Positions 21,166 through 32,811 of a DNA stretch of 64,000 nucleotides are shown one piece after another. This DNA comes from Azorinus chamasolen (taxonomy: Eukaryota; Mollusca; Bivalvia; Cardiida; Solecurtidae). The first letter of the stretch is position 1. Each line of letters opens with the position of its first letter. The stretch is taken from contig OY755239.1 of NCBI GenBank assembly GCA_963576725.1, forward strand, positions 62,352,953-62,416,952, written 5' to 3'. The notes beneath the pieces were generated by a model. That model was given only the letters and a program-made list of their open reading frames with translations, did not search any database and had not been told where the DNA came from. The position numbers and the translations under genes were made by a program.

Positions 21166-22289
21166 AGAGGGCCAGAATGGCTCTGACATCGCTCACCAGG
21201 CAATCAGAGGAGAAGATTTTCAAAGTTTTCACTATGTTTCTATAGAAAACTAGTCGGCCCTAGGGCAGGGCCAATTTTAACCCCTGGGGCATAATCTATA
21301 TAAATTTTGTAGAGGACCTGAACAAGATGTTATGTGCCAAATATGAAAGCTGAAAACCTTCCAGTTTCAGAGGAGAAAATTTTCAACAAGGTTGCCACAA
21401 ATCAGGAAACAAAATTCCCTGACAATTCCCTGACATTTCACTGACATAATTTTAAACCTCCCTGACATGTTACATTGCAACATTTGGTCTTTCTTTCATA
21501 AATTATGTTATATATTTTTAGGAACTTTAAAATGTATGGTCTTGGTTCTCATCTTTTTTGAAAATTCCCTGACAATTCCTTGACATTTGCCCATATTTTC
21601 AAATTCCCCTGACATTTCACAAAATTCCCTGACAATTCCCTGACCATGAAAAAATTTAAATTTCCCTGACTATTCCCTGACACATGGCAACCCTGTTCAA
21701 AGTTTTCACTATATATTTCTATTGAAAACTGACCACCCCTGGGGCGGGGTCAATTTTGCCCCCGGGCATAATTCATATATCTTTTTTGTAGAGGACCTGA
21801 ACATGATGCTATGTGCCAAATATGAAAGCTGAGAACCTTCTAGTTTCAGAAGAAGATTTTCAAAGTTTTCACTATATGTTTCTATTGAAAACTGGACACC
21901 CCTGGGGCGGGGCCAATTTTGACCCCAGGGGCATAATTTATATAACTTTTGTAGAGGACCTGAACATGATGTTATGTGCCAAATATGAAAGCTGAGATTC
22001 TTCCAGTTTCAGAGGAGAAGATTTTCAAAGTTTTACTATACATTTGTATAGAAAACAAGGCACCCCTGGGGCGGGTCCAGTTTTGACCCCAGGGGCATAA
22101 TTTATATACCTTTTGTAGAGGACCTACAGATGATGCTATGTACCAAAGATGAAAGCTGAGAATCCTGTAGATTCAGAGGAGAAGATTTTTAAATGTTCAA
22201 ATTGTTTACGCCCGATGACGGATGATGCACACTGGACATCAGGCGATCACAAAAGCTCACCCTGTGCACAAAAGTGCTCTGGTGAGCTA
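21166..22289 (+). mobile_element. HINE IV, CACCAG variant
   Basis: Starts AACAAGAGGGCCAGAATGGC. The 5' motif GCTCACCAG (21191-21199) is the complement of CTGGTGAGC (22279-22287) in the terminal hairpin. Four core units contain CCCCTGGGGCGGGGCCAATT and GTAGAGGACCTGAACATGAT. It is interrupted at 21387-21695 by a small inverted-end element, and joins HINE V without a gap on the right. Confidence 0.75.
21387..21695. mobile_element. 309-bp element with 11-bp inverted ends
   Basis: Ends CAAGGTTGCCA and TGGCAACCCTG, flanked by TTCAA on both sides (21382-21386 and 21696-21700). It is filled with TTCCCTGACA motifs in both halves. The ends resemble hAT-type CAGGGTTGCC termini, although the visible duplication is 5 rather than 8 bp. 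A related copy is at 25246-25975. Confidence 0.65.
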
Positions 22290-24874
22290 ACAAGAGTGTT
22301 CGGAGGAACATATGTGTCACCTGCTCGAAGCTAACACAAAAACTGTTAATATACTAGCTGGAGTGCGAAAATCAGAACAAAGGGAAACAAGTTAATGTTG
22401 TATTGCTATGCAATATATGAGTCCTCCACCGGATTAAAAGAAACTTCCCCTGACCCACCCACCCATGGTGTAGTTGACAATGGTATATACATGACAAATC
22501 TGAATGGTATTTATAAAAATAATAAGAACAAGAGGGTCGTCACGGGTGACAAATGCCCCCAAAGTGTTTGACACCGAAATGCATTTTGGTGGAAAAACAA
22601 TACAATGTAATGCAGGTGTAACATGAAATTTTGATGCTGTTAAAAATGACACAGGAGTCAGTTCTTAACATTAGAAACAGAACCTTTGACGATTATGATA
22701 GCTAAGAAAAGAACCAAGCGTCAAAACTTAGTTAAAAAGGACCCTAAGTCATTCTCAACGTTAAAAAGGACCCTGGGTTGATTGTCAACGTTTAAGGTAT
22801 AGGAGATATGCTCTGGACAAGCTTTTTGTATCTGGTAAGATATAGGAGATATGCTCCGGACTGTAAAATTGAGGTCAAAGGTCAAGGTCAAGGTCAGTGA
22901 TCTGAAAATGGTACATGACTCTCCCCCATCCCAAGATGAACTCACAAACCAAATTTGGATTCCGTAGCTGGTAAGGTATAGGAGAAATGCTCCAGACAAG
23001 CTTTGTGTAAAATGTAGGTCAAAGGTCAAGGTCACAGTGACCTGAAAATGGTACGCGACACTCCGCCATCCCAAGATAAACTCACACATTAAATTTGGAA
23101 TCCATAGCTGGTAAGGTATAAGAGATATTCTCTGGACAACCTTTTTTGTAAAATCGAGGTCGAAGGTCAAGGTCAAGGTCACAGTGACCTGAAAATGGTA
23201 CGCGACACTCCGCCATCTGAAGGTGATCTCTCAAACCAAATTTGGAATCCGTATCTGGTAAGGTATAGGAGATATGCTCTGGACAAACTTTTTGTAAAAT
23301 CGGTCAAGGTCAAGGTTAAGGTCATAGTGACCTGGAAATGGTACATGACATTCCGCCATCCCAAGATGAACTCACACACCAAATTTGGAATCTGTAGCTG
23401 GTAAGGTAAAGGAGATATGCTCCGGACAAGCTTTTTGTAAAATCGGTCAAAGGTCATGGTCAAGGTCACAGTGATCTGAAAATGGTATGCGACACTCCTC
23501 CATCCAAAGATGAACTCACACACCAAATTTGGAATCCTTAGCTGGTAAGGAATAGGAGATATACTCCGGACAAGCTTTTTGTAGCTGGTAAGGTATAAGC
23601 GGTTTTTAAAATCGAGGTCAAAGGTCAAGGTCAAGGTCACAGTGACCTGGAAATGGTACGCGACACTCCGCCATCCCAAGATGAACTCACACACCAAATT
23701 TGGAATCTGTAGCTGGTAAGGTAAAGGAGATATGCTCCGGACAAGCTTTTTGTAAAATCGGTCAAAGGTCATGGTCAAGGTCACAGTGATCTGAAAATGG
23801 TACGCGACACTCCTCCATCCCAAGATGAACTAACACACCAAATTTGGAATCCTTAGCTGGTAAGGTATAGGAGATATACTCCGGACAAGCTTTTTGCAGC
23901 TGGTAAGGCATAAGCTTTTTTTAAAATCGAGGTCAAAGGTCAAGGTCAAGGTCACAGTGACCTGGAAATGGTACGCGACACTCGGCCATCCTAAGATGAA
24001 CTCACACACCAAATTTGGAATCTGTAGCTGGTAAGGTAAAGGAGATATGCTCCGGACAAGCTTTTTGTAAAATCAAGGTCAAAGGTCAAGGTCAAGGTCA
24101 CAGTGACATGAAAATGATACGCGACACTCCCCCATCCCAATATGAACTCACACACCAAATTTGGTATCCGTAGCTGATGTGACAAAGGAAATATACTCCG
24201 GACAAAAGGTACACACACCCACACACCCACCCACCCACACACCCACCCACCCACACACACACACACCCACACACACACACACCCACCCACACACGCACGG
24301 TGCGATCACTATATGCCGCCAAAGCCTAGCTTTGGGGGCATAAAAACAATATGACAAAAGAGGAATAACTCCAAATATAATGATGCTAGAGTTATGACCC
24401 TTGTGCATGACATTTCTTCTCATCATGCTTGTTCCATATGTGAAGTTTCAAATGAATTGAGCCAGTAGATAAAGAGTTATTGTCTAGACAAGAACATATG
24501 AAAAAGGGGAATAAGTCCAAAAATATTGATGCTAGAGTTATGGCCCTTGTGCAGGACACTTCCTCTCATCATGCTTTTTCCATATGTGAAGTTTGATATC
24601 AATTGAACCAGTCGATAAAGAGTTATTGTCCGGACAAAAAAACATGAAAAAGGGGAATAACTCAAAAAATATTGATGCTAGAGTTGTGGCCCTTGTGCAT
24701 GACACTTCCGCTCATTATGCTTACTCCATGTGTGAAACTTGATAGCTCTATAATGATTACTTTAGAAATGACAGCCAAAAAAAGAAAGTGTGATGGACAG
24801 ACGGACAGACGGACGGACAGACAGACGACAGGAAAGTGATCCCTAACTTACTGTGACACACTGCCTCTCATTAC
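22290..24874 (+). mobile_element. HINE V split by HINE III
   Basis: The 5' end CAAGAGTGTTCGGAGGAACA with TGTCACCTG is at 22290-22325. After the HINE III insertion, its core resumes at about 24346 (GAGGAATAACTCC, three units) and ends with GACGGACGG microsatellite and TGTGACACACTGCCTCTC. The extra sequence 22355-22527 may be a further insertion. Confidence 0.65.
22528..24345 (+). mobile_element. HINE III with AGGTCA-rich tandem core
   Basis: The 5' motif ATGCCCCCAAAG (22553-22564) is complementary to CTTTGGGGGCAT (24330-24341). About nine units follow (GGTATAGGAGATATGCTC, AAGGTCAAGGTCACAGTGAC). The spacer is a CACACCCA microsatellite (about 24212-24296) instead of ACGG. Four units contain the exact palindrome AGGTCACAGTGACCT. 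Confidence 0.8.
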
Positions 24875-24940
24875 AAAAATTAAGGCAATAAATATTCATG
24901 ATGTCATTATATCTTACATAAATATCAAACAGAGAAAGGG

Positions 24941-25032
24941 TTAAAGAAAATCCCTGAATATTCATTGAAAGCTTGACGATTTCAATTTTGAAATAGTCCA
25001 TTAATTTTGTAAACTCGGCATTGAAAGGGTTG
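24941..25032. mobile_element. TTAA-D fragment beside exon
   Basis: CCTGAATATTCATTGAAAGC with ATAGTCCATTAATTTTG and GGCATTGAAAGGGTTG. It ends 37 bases from the FOCAD exon's donor side. Confidence 0.55.
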
Positions 25033-25068
25033 AAATTGTAGGTGAACAAGGATGATTCCTCTTCTTAC

Positions 25069-25195
25069 CTTGCAAGTGTCCTGTTTGGCTACTTCAGCCA
25101 ACCTGTCAATGGCCAGTTTGGTCAAGTTGGAGTCCTTTGTGGTCAGCAAAATGGACGCAAGCAGGTTTATCATACCCCAGGATACGGACTTCATG
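25069..25195 (-). CDS. FOCAD: Focadhesin homologue, internal exon (fourth in window)
   Basis: A 127-nt exon: one base completing a serine codon, then 42 codons, ending in phase 0. The acceptor is TTTTGTAG and the donor AAG|GTAAGA. It encodes INLLASILLTTKDSNLTK and RLAEVAKQDTCK. Recalled human FOCAD reads FLLLAHLLVEDKGQNLHQ and TTELAQADSSQ at about residues 450-485, so spacing is conserved. The upstream exon 42369-42514 ends with AG, which with the leading C here gives AGC (Ser) and restores frame. A run of three nested transposons begins 50 bases upstream of its acceptor. Confidence 0.85.
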
Positions 25196-25358
25196 CTACA
25201 AAAGGTATAAGGCAATGATGTTAACCTAGTTACACTAACATAGTTGCCAGTGGAAACAAAATTCCGACATTTCCCTGACATAATTTCAAATTTCCCTGAT
25301 AATTTACATTGCCATATTTGGTCAAATTTTATGTAATGTTGGGTTTTTTTTAGGAAAT

Positions 25359-25816
25359 TTAACCCTTTCAACTCTGAATTATCTGAGTGGAAAAGTCCAT
25401 ATGTGTTTAACCCTTCGCTTGCTAATCGCGTCAATATACCTACCTGTAAATAGTGAAGACCCAGATGAGACAGCTCCTGCAGGAGCTGTCTCATCAGGGT
25501 CTGCACTATTTACAAGTTGATTGTGCAACCAGTGCACTCCACAGCAGTGATTGCACGGCGAAATACTTGTACACAGTGAAGATATATGTAATTATACAAC
25601 AGGGCATGGGTAAAGTAGGAGAAATGTAATTTAGAATTCAGCAAGCGAAGGGTTAACTATAGAGTCTATTCACTATAGTGTAAACTTGCTCAAGGATTTT
25701 AGCTGACAAACAGTGCATGCAGACCCTAATCAGAGGGCTCCTGAAGGCCGTTTCTGATCTGGGGCTACACTGTTTGCAAATAACAGTGCATGCGTCTCTC
25801 TGGTTGAAAGGGTTAA
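25359..25816. mobile_element. TTAA-D MITE, middle level
   Basis: TTAACCCTTTCAACTCTG to GGTTGAAAGGGTTAA. Its core (CAAACAGTGCATGCAGACCC with AGAGGGCTCC) lies at 25708-25790. It is interrupted by TTAA-C. Confidence 0.8.
25407..25656. mobile_element. TTAA-C MITE, inner level
   Basis: TTAACCCTTCGCTTGCTAAT to AGCAAGCGAAGGGTTAA. Perfect core GCTCCTGCAGGAGC. Its intact 17-bp ends suggest it is the youngest of the three. Confidence 0.9.
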
Positions 25817-26104
25817 AATATAATATATGCCCTTGAATCTCATTTTTTTCAAAATACACTGACAATTCACTGACATTTGCCTTTATTTTCAAAATTCCCT
25901 GACAGTTCCTTGACCTTGAAAATATTTAATTTTCTGACTTTTTCCTGATGTGTGGGGCAAACCTGACTAAGTATTTGGGCAGATAAACTTAGACACTGAA
26001 ATAGTGCACATCCTGATCAAATTGTCCTGAAGAAACTGTTGATCTGGGTCTACACTATTTGCTACAATGTAAATCTTATTTAAAGTCACCTAATGGTGCC
26101 AAAT

Positions 26105-27985
26105 TGAACTAGAACTATCACTAAAGGTGATGAATACCCCCACACGGCAGCCTTGATTGCAAATTCAAGTTTTGAACATGTAACAGGACCAAATAACAAA
26201 AATACCCAAAGTTCAAATAGAGAAAATTCTGTAATTTATGCCAAGTATCAAGTGAATCAGGTTGAAATTGAAGGAGGAGTTCAAAGTACAAGATTTTGCC
26301 TGCCAATTTCAAGGCCAAAGGTCAAGGTCAAGGTCACAGAGACCTGAAATTTGTGTCTTGCACATCTACTACTTCTGAGTAACATTTATGCCAAGTATCA
26401 AGTAAATCAAGTTGAAAGTGAAGGAGGAGTTCGCCGTACAAGATTTTGCCTGCCAATTTTAAGACCAATTTCAAGGCCAAAGGTCAAGGTCACAGAGATT
26501 TTAAATTTGTGTCTTGCACATCTACTACTCCTGAGTAACATTTATGCCAAGTATCAAGTGAATCAGGTTGAAAGTGAAGGACGAGTTCAAAGTACAAGAT
26601 TTTGCCTGCCAATTTCAAGACAAATTTCAAGACCAACGGTCAAGGTCAAGGTCACAGAGACCTGAAATTTGTGTCTTGCACATCTACTACTCCTGAGAAG
26701 CATTTATGCCAAGTATCAAGTGAATCAGGTTGAAAGTGAAGGAGGAGTTCAAAGTACAAGATTTTGTCTGCCAATTTCAAGGCCAATTTCAAGGCCAAAG
26801 GTCAAGGTCAAGGTCACAGAGACCTGAAATTTGTGTCTTGCACATCTACTACTCCTGAGTAACATTTATGCCAAGTATCAAGTGAATCAGGTTGAAAGTG
26901 AAGGAGGAGTTCAAAGTACAAGATTTTGCCTGCCAATTTCAAGACCAATTTCAAGGCCAAAGGTCAAGGTCAAGGTCACAGAGACCTGAAATTTGTGTCT
27001 TGCACATCTACTACTCCTGAGTAACATTTATGCCAAGTATCAAGTGAATCAGGTTGAAAGTGAAGGAGGAGTTCAAAGTACAAGATTTTGCCTGCCAATT
27101 TCAAGACCAATTTCAAGGCCAAAGGTCAAGGTCAAGGTCACAGAGACCTGAATTTTGTGTCTTGCACATCTACTACTCCTGGGTAACATTTATGCCAAGT
27201 ATCAAGTGAATCGGGTTGAAAGTGAAGGAGGAGTTCAAAGTACAAGATTTTGCCTGCCAATTTCAAGACCAATTTAAAGGCCAAAGGTCAAGGTCAGGGT
27301 CACAGAGACCTGAAGTTTGTGTCTTGCACATCTACTACTCCTGAGTAACATTTATGCCAAGTATCAAGTGAATCAGGTTGAAAGTGAAGGAGGAGTTCAA
27401 AGTACAAGATTTTGTCTGCCAATTTCAAGACCAATTTCAAGGCCAAAGGTCAAGGTCAAGGTCACAGAGACCTGAATTTTGTGTCTTGCACATCTACTAC
27501 TCCTGGGTAACATTTATGCCAAGTATCAAGTGAATCGGGTTGAAAGTGAAGGAGGAGTTCAAAGTACAAGATTTTGCCTGCCAATTTCAAGACCAATTTC
27601 AAGGCCAAAGGTCAAGGTCAAGGTCACAGAGACCTGAATTTTGTGTCTTGCACATCTACTACTCCTGAGTAACATTTATGCCAAGTATCAAGTGAATCAG
27701 GTTGAAAGTGAAGGAGGAGTTCAAAGTACAAGATTTTGCCTGCCAATTTCAAGACCAATTTCAAGGCCAAAGGTCAAGGTCAAGGTCACAGAGACCTGAA
27801 TTTTGTGTCTTGCACATCTACTACTCCTGAGTAACATTTATGCCAAGTATCAAGTGAATCGGGTTGAAAGTGAAGGAGGAGTTCGCCGTACAAGATTTTG
27901 CAGACAGACCGACCGACGGACCGACCGACCAACCGACAGGCTGATTCCAGTATACCCCCCTCAAACTCTGTTTGTGGGGGTATAA
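26105..27985 (+). mobile_element. HINE II, long copy
   Basis: The 5' end AACTAGAACTATCACTAAAG and ATACCCCCAC (26134-26143) are identical to the copy at 8627. About ten units of roughly 162 bp follow, much more uniform than in the 8-10 kb copy. A GACCGACG microsatellite and hairpin end GTGGGGGTAT (27974-27983) close it. Short open frames repeating MCLAHLLLLSNIYAKYQVNQ are shadows of this array. Confidence 0.9.
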
Positions 27986-27987
27986 TT

Positions 27988-29018
27988 ATCCCTTTCCTTC
28001 CTAAACTAGAACTGTAAGCCAAAGGCTAACGAATACCCCCCACCTGTCTGCTTGTCAGAACACCTATCATCAATCTGAACATATGTACATACAGAAACGT
28101 GAAGAGATTTAAAAACAATACAATTTCATGCCCCAACGTAATTTATGAAATAAAAATGAAGAATAATTCAGAGAAACAAATATCTCTAACCACTTCCAAA
28201 GAAAGACCCGAAAATTGAAAATTTGACAAAAAATTAAAGTTCAAGGGCCATAACTCTGTCAAAAATTATTCAACTAGACTGAGATTGGGAATTAAGCTGA
28301 AATTCATCTAGAGTTAGCTTTATGCCAAATATAAAGTTAACATCTGCAACCACTTCCAAAAAAAGTCTGGAAAATCCCAAATTTGAAGAAAAAAATTAAA
28401 GTTCAAGGGCAATAACTCTGGAAATAATTATTCAACCTGGCTGAGATTGTAACATAAGCTGTAACTGATCTAGATTTAGCTTTGTACTAAATATAGAGTT
28501 GATATCTCGAGTCACTTCCATAAAAAGTCCAGAAAACCGGAAAACATTGGTAGGGGACTAAAAAGGGGAGATAACTCCTGAAGTAGTGGTCCGATCATAA
28601 TGGAAATATGCGTTGCACAGGTTTATGGTCATATGTCTATACATGAACTTTCAACAAAATTGAAGCAAAACTGTAGAAGAAGAAGGCCGAACAAAATTGT
28701 GTCCATGGATGGACATGCAGACGGCTGGCCGGACGGACAACCTGATTCCTGTAATCCCCCCCCCCCCCCAAACTTCGTTGTGGGGGGTATAAAAAGTGTT
28801 TTTAGGCCTTTGCAAACAGAGTTAACCCAGATCAGACAATCAAGGTTTGCTCTTTTTGCTTATGAAATTATAACAGATTTGAGTATAATATAACAGTACC
28901 ATACTCAAAAATCCATAATATATACATTTGTACATAATTATGCCATTGTAAAAATTCAGATAATAAATATTCATGATGTCATTATTTCTAACATGAATAT
29001 TTAACAGGGAAAGGGTTA
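27988..29018. mobile_element. TTAA-A MITE split by a HINE
   Basis: CCCTTTCCTTCCT on the left, then after the insertion GCAAACAGAGTTAACCCAG, and ending AACAGGGAAAGGGTTA. Confidence 0.65.
28003..28795 (+). mobile_element. HINE II variant with six-C motif
   Basis: Starts AAACTAGAACTGTAAGCCAA. The 5' motif ATACCCCCCAC (28033-28043) is complementary to GTGGGGGGTAT (28780-28790): six C here and six G there, against five in the other HINE II copies. The core has three units of AAGTTCAAGGGCCATAACTC. A C run (28755-28769) sits in the hairpin. Confidence 0.8.
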
Positions 29019-29068
29019 TATATGCAGCTCTGCAAACTGGTGCAGAGGGCAGATAAGGGTACAGCGTC

Positions 29069-29448
29069 TTAACCCCTTTCCCTGTTCTATGTTTATTCCA
29101 AATTTGAACACCTACTCCATACTAAATAACAGAGCTACAGATAACGGTGCATACTCAAAATACTAAAATCGTCATTTCTGGTGGAGAAATAAAGTAGTTA
29201 TATTTGAAAATATTTTTAATTATGCATCTTATCTGGAGCTCTAAATATTCATGGAGAAAATAGTTATAATGAAATATGGAAAGTGGACATGGTTGGCATT
29301 TTAGAAAGTAGAAAATTAGATCTTTCAATTCCCAACGGAAAACAGAGCAGACCCTGATCAGATGGCTCCGATCGGGGCAGTCTGATCTGGGTCTACTCTG
29401 TTTGCAGAATGATGCGTGAAAATGTGTTTAAATGAGGGAAAGGGTTAA
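29069..29448. mobile_element. TTAA-A MITE containing HP-1
   Basis: TTAACCCCTTTCCCTGTTC to GAGGGAAAGGGTTAA. An HP-1-related element (AGCTACAGATAACGGTGCAT, TGGTGGAGAAATAAAG, ATCTGGAGCTCT) sits at about 29125-29247. Core GATCAGATGGCTCCGATCGG. Confidence 0.75.
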
Positions 29449-29457
29449 ACACAACAT

Positions 29458-29870
29458 TACAGTAAAACCCCTCTAAGCTGGATTTTTTTGTAAAGAAGAA
29501 TTTACATCTTTTAACCCTTTCCCTGGTGCATAATTTGTATGTATGTAAAAAATAATGACATCATTAATATTAGTAAGATTATTTAAAAAAAATTTTATTA
29601 TAATGTCATAATTATGAACAAAGGATATTTAGACTGAGGCAGAAACTGTAAAATTAGATCTATATTATACCATATGCAGACAGATTTAGAACATATCCTT
29701 AGGAGCACATCCTGATCAAATGGTCCACATCCTACAGGAGCAGTCTAATCTGGGTCTACTTTGTTTGCAAAGGTATGAAAAGGCATTTATATGATGGAAA
29801 GAAAGGTCGCTGATTTATGGAACTTTCTTCATAACTTTCACCCTGCATAATTAAGCTGCCACCGGTCTGC
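29458..29870. mobile_element. TA-1 MITE split by TTAA-A
   Basis: TACAGTAAAACCCCTCTAAG on the left. TTAA-A occupies 29511-29808. The TA-1 right side then gives CATAACTTTCACCCTGCATA and AAGCTGCCACC. Confidence 0.6.
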
Positions 29871-30389
29871 AACCGGCACTAATACTAATTTGACATGTGA
29901 CGGTTGTGGTTGTTTGAAAAAATATTATGCACATCAATTTCAAAGAATCATTTTCCTCACTTCAGTTACAACCACAAGAGGACCATGATGGCCCGGCGGC
30001 CGGCCTGTATAATGCTCAACAGGCCATGTGAGGTAGTGTGTACACAAAAACCTTTCTACAATCCAAGAGTACATGTTTTCTAATTATTATTAACTACTGG
30101 AGGGCAATGTTATGAGCTTTCTTGAAAACAATTCTGCCAGTGGTTTTAAATTTGTTTCACTATAACCATGTAAAGGAAATTATTCCTGTCCCTCACGACC
30201 ATGGTTTTTTATGTTGGGATAAATCACCACATCTTGAACACTTTGGATACAAGGTCTCCTAAGGAATATTCCTGTGAAATTATAGTAAAATCCATACAGT
30301 CACTTTAGAGTAGAATATCTTTTTGAAGTCTGCATTACAGTTGTACAAGGTAAAATAGCCTTGCCGTTGGTGATAATGTTATTTATGAC
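29871..30389. other. Low-structure stretch with a HINE IV-like start
   Basis: AACCACAAGAGGACCATGATGGCC at about 29966 resembles HINE IV 5' ends, but CGGCGGCCGGCC replaces the GCTCACC motif. The remainder shows no frame or repeat. Confidence 0.4.
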
Positions 30390-31152
30390 TCACAAAGACT
30401 TGAAACACTAGAATTGTTTTTGATACAAAAACTGATTGGACAAACTTTTCCATGTTAAAATTTCAAAGTCCCATAACTCTGCAGAAAATCATCAAACTGG
30501 GACAAGAATATGATATGCACAACTAGACATGGTGCTGATCAATCCTACAAAGTTTCATGAAAATGTGACCAGAGTTTTGGACAGACTGCGCAGACAAAAT
30601 TTTCCATGTAAAAATTTCAAAGTCCCATAACTCTGAAGAAGATCATCAAACCAGAAAACAAAATAAGATATGCACAACTAGGCATAGTGCTGATCAATCC
30701 TATGAAGTTTCAAGAAAATCTGAAGAAAGGTCTTGGAGAAACCGTGCAGACAAAAATTTCCATGTAAAAAATCAAAGTCCCATAATTTTGAAGAGAAAAA
30801 TCAACCGAAATAGGAATAAGATATGCACATCTACGCATGGTGCTGATCAATCCTCATAATGAAATTTCATGAAAATCTTATCACAGATTTTGGAGAAACC
30901 GCATGGACAAAATTTTCCATGTAAAAATTTCAAAGTCCCATAACTCTGCAGAAAAATCATCGACCTGGAATAGGAATAAGATATGCACAACTAGGCATGG
31001 TGCTGATCAATCCTATGAAGTTTCATGAAAATCCAACCAGTTTTTGGAGAAACCGCACGGACAAATTAAAATCAGACAGACGAACGGACGGACAGTTGGA
31101 CGCCACGCACAAAAACAAAATGTCTCCCCAGTATACTGGGGCAGACATAATT
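30390..31152 (+). mobile_element. HINE VII (5' end not located)
   Basis: Four to five units of CATGTAAAAATTTCAAAGTC with CAACTAGGCATGGTGCTGAT, then GACAGACGAACGGACGGAC, then a hairpin TGTCTCCCCAGTATACTGGG closing with GGCAGACA. No matching 5' motif was found. Confidence 0.65.
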
Positions 31153-31333
31153 TCGGTAAAGAGTCATCTATAATTCCTCAACTCTTTGCATGCTAGAGGT
31201 AGATTCTCTCACCATTTATGGCACATGTAAACAGTTTAGAAGCAAATCAAACCCCGCAAAACATCGGGTCTGATCTGAGATCCAAACTGTGTCACTCAAG
31301 TTCAATGTTACAGAAAATGTTACCAAAAATACA

Positions 31334-31565
31334 TTAACCCTTTCCTCCATAGACTATATTTAGATCCAAACCTCTTTGGATGCATCTACCGAAAAGGAGC
31401 ATTAACTAAAGAAAAGGAAATTTTTTAGAATTTTGTAATTTGAAATTGAAACCTTTCTGATTAATACGTGCATTTGCTCCTATAGGAGCGAATGTTCTAT
31501 TTATCACAATGGTTTCAACAGGTGACTTTTACGTAGAAAGGAGTATTTATGGAGGAATGAGTTAA
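31334..31565. mobile_element. TTAA-B MITE, reverse orientation
   Basis: TTAACCCTTTCCTCCATAGA to GGAGGAATGAGTTAA. Core GCTCCTATAGGAGCGAATG. A TTAA-E remnant lies just left of it (31170-31337). Confidence 0.8.
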
Positions 31566-31589
31566 CACTACTGTTCTAGAATCTTTTAA

Positions 31590-31828
31590 TTTACCAGTGC
31601 AATATTCATGTAAGATGTGATGACATCATGAATATTTATTAGCTGAATTTTTATAACATTAAATTTTCAAGAGAATGTGGTGCTTTGATAGAAACTGTAA
31701 AGTCAGATTTATATCATATCATAAGGAAACAGAGCAGACCCTGATCAGACAGCTCCTATTCAGCCGGAGCCCGCTGATATGGGTCTATTCTGTTTGCAAA
31801 TGAAGGCATGAAAAGGCATTTAGATTTA
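31590..31828. mobile_element. TTAA-A MITE
   Basis: ATATTCATGTAAGATGTGAT with AACAGAGCAGACCCTGATCA and CTGTTTGCAAATGAAGGC. The terminal TTAACCC is degraded on the left. Confidence 0.65.
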
Positions 31829-32039
31829 AACCTTTTCCTCCATAAATACACCTTTCTACGCCTCTGTAATAACCACTTCTTGAAACCATTGTGATCCTAT
31901 AGGAGCAAACGCTCTATTTATCACAATGGTCACAAACTACAAAATTCTAAAAATTTACTTTTTTCTAGTAAATGCTCGTTTTGGGTAGATTCATTCAAAG
32001 AGGTTGGGTCGAAAAATAGCCTATGGAGGAAAGGGTTAA
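31826..32039. mobile_element. TTAA-B MITE
   Basis: TTAAACCTTTTCCTCC to GGAGGAAAGGGTTAA. The left palindrome arm is partly deleted, leaving GTGATCCTATAGGAGCAAAC. Confidence 0.8.
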
Positions 32040-32183
32040 CAAGGTACAATATGCCAGATAAGAGCTGCAAAAAGCACTCTCAGACACCGATATAATTTTC
32101 CCCATTTTCACACTTGGTGTAAATCTCACTGCCACATACAATTGTACATTGTTTCTGAATATGAAAAGAAATAAAGATTAATG

Positions 32184-32448
32184 TTAACCCTTTCCATATT
32201 TAATATTCATGTTAGAAATAAAGAGTACATCATAAATATTTATTAGCTGAAAAAAAGATAGCTTAATTAAGTACACAGGATTTTTTGGTATAGGTAGAAA
32301 CCATAGAGTCAGATTTGCCGATATTACAATTTCATAAACAAACGGAGCAGACTCTCAGATCAGACAGTTCCAGCAGGAGCCATCTGATCAATTGGTCTAC
32401 TCTATTTGCAAAGGCACGGAAAAGTGTCTACAAGAGGGAAATGGTTAG
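32184..32448. mobile_element. TTAA-A MITE
   Basis: TTAACCCTTTCCATATTTAA to GAGGGAAATGGTTA. Core GATCAGACAGTTCCAGCAGG. The open frame within is repeat-derived. Confidence 0.7.
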
Positions 32449-32590
32449 CATGCATGGTAAAATAAGTAATTTTGTTTTAATAAATCAAGGGCTCACAACT
32501 CTAGACCCACTCGAATATGCCCTTTTTATATATCAAGGGCACTACTGAGACTATTTTGCCCAAAATCAAACATAGATGAAACCTTGTGAC

Positions 32591-32799
32591 TACAGTAAAA
32601 CCTCTCTATAACAGCCACTAAATTACATCAAGTATTTTGTGTTAAAGGCAGGTGCTGCTTAAAGCAAGGTGAAAGTAAAACAGAACGCTCCTATAGCAGC
32701 ATTCTGATTTACTTTCACCTTGCTTTAAGCAGCCACCTGCCCTAAATATCAACTATAATTAACACAATTTAGTGGCCGTTATAGAGAGGTTTTATTGTA
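32591..32799. mobile_element. TA-1 MITE
   Basis: TACAGTAAAACCTCTCTATA to TATAGAGAGGTTTTATTGTA, clear inverted ends. Inner arms GGCAGGTGCTGCTTAAAGCA and CAAGGTGAAAGTAAAACAGA. Confidence 0.9.
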
Positions 32800-32811
32800 T
32801 GCACATCAATG

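Larger units (their letters stand above)
25246..25975. mobile_element. TTCCCTGACA element, outer level of triple nest
   Basis: Starts TAGTTGCCAGTGG and ends GGGGCAAACCTGACTAAG, with TTCCCTGACA motifs on both sides of the inner insertions. It is the second copy of the family at 21387-21695. Confidence 0.55.

Noticed and set aside
24161..24343. His/Pro/Thr-rich frame as a metal-binding peptide
   Set aside because: It is the CACACCCA microsatellite of HINE III in translation.
22721..24426. Minus-strand frames of 153 and 214 codons and CV/HP-rich frames
   Set aside because: They follow the HINE III tandem units and the CACACCCA microsatellite.
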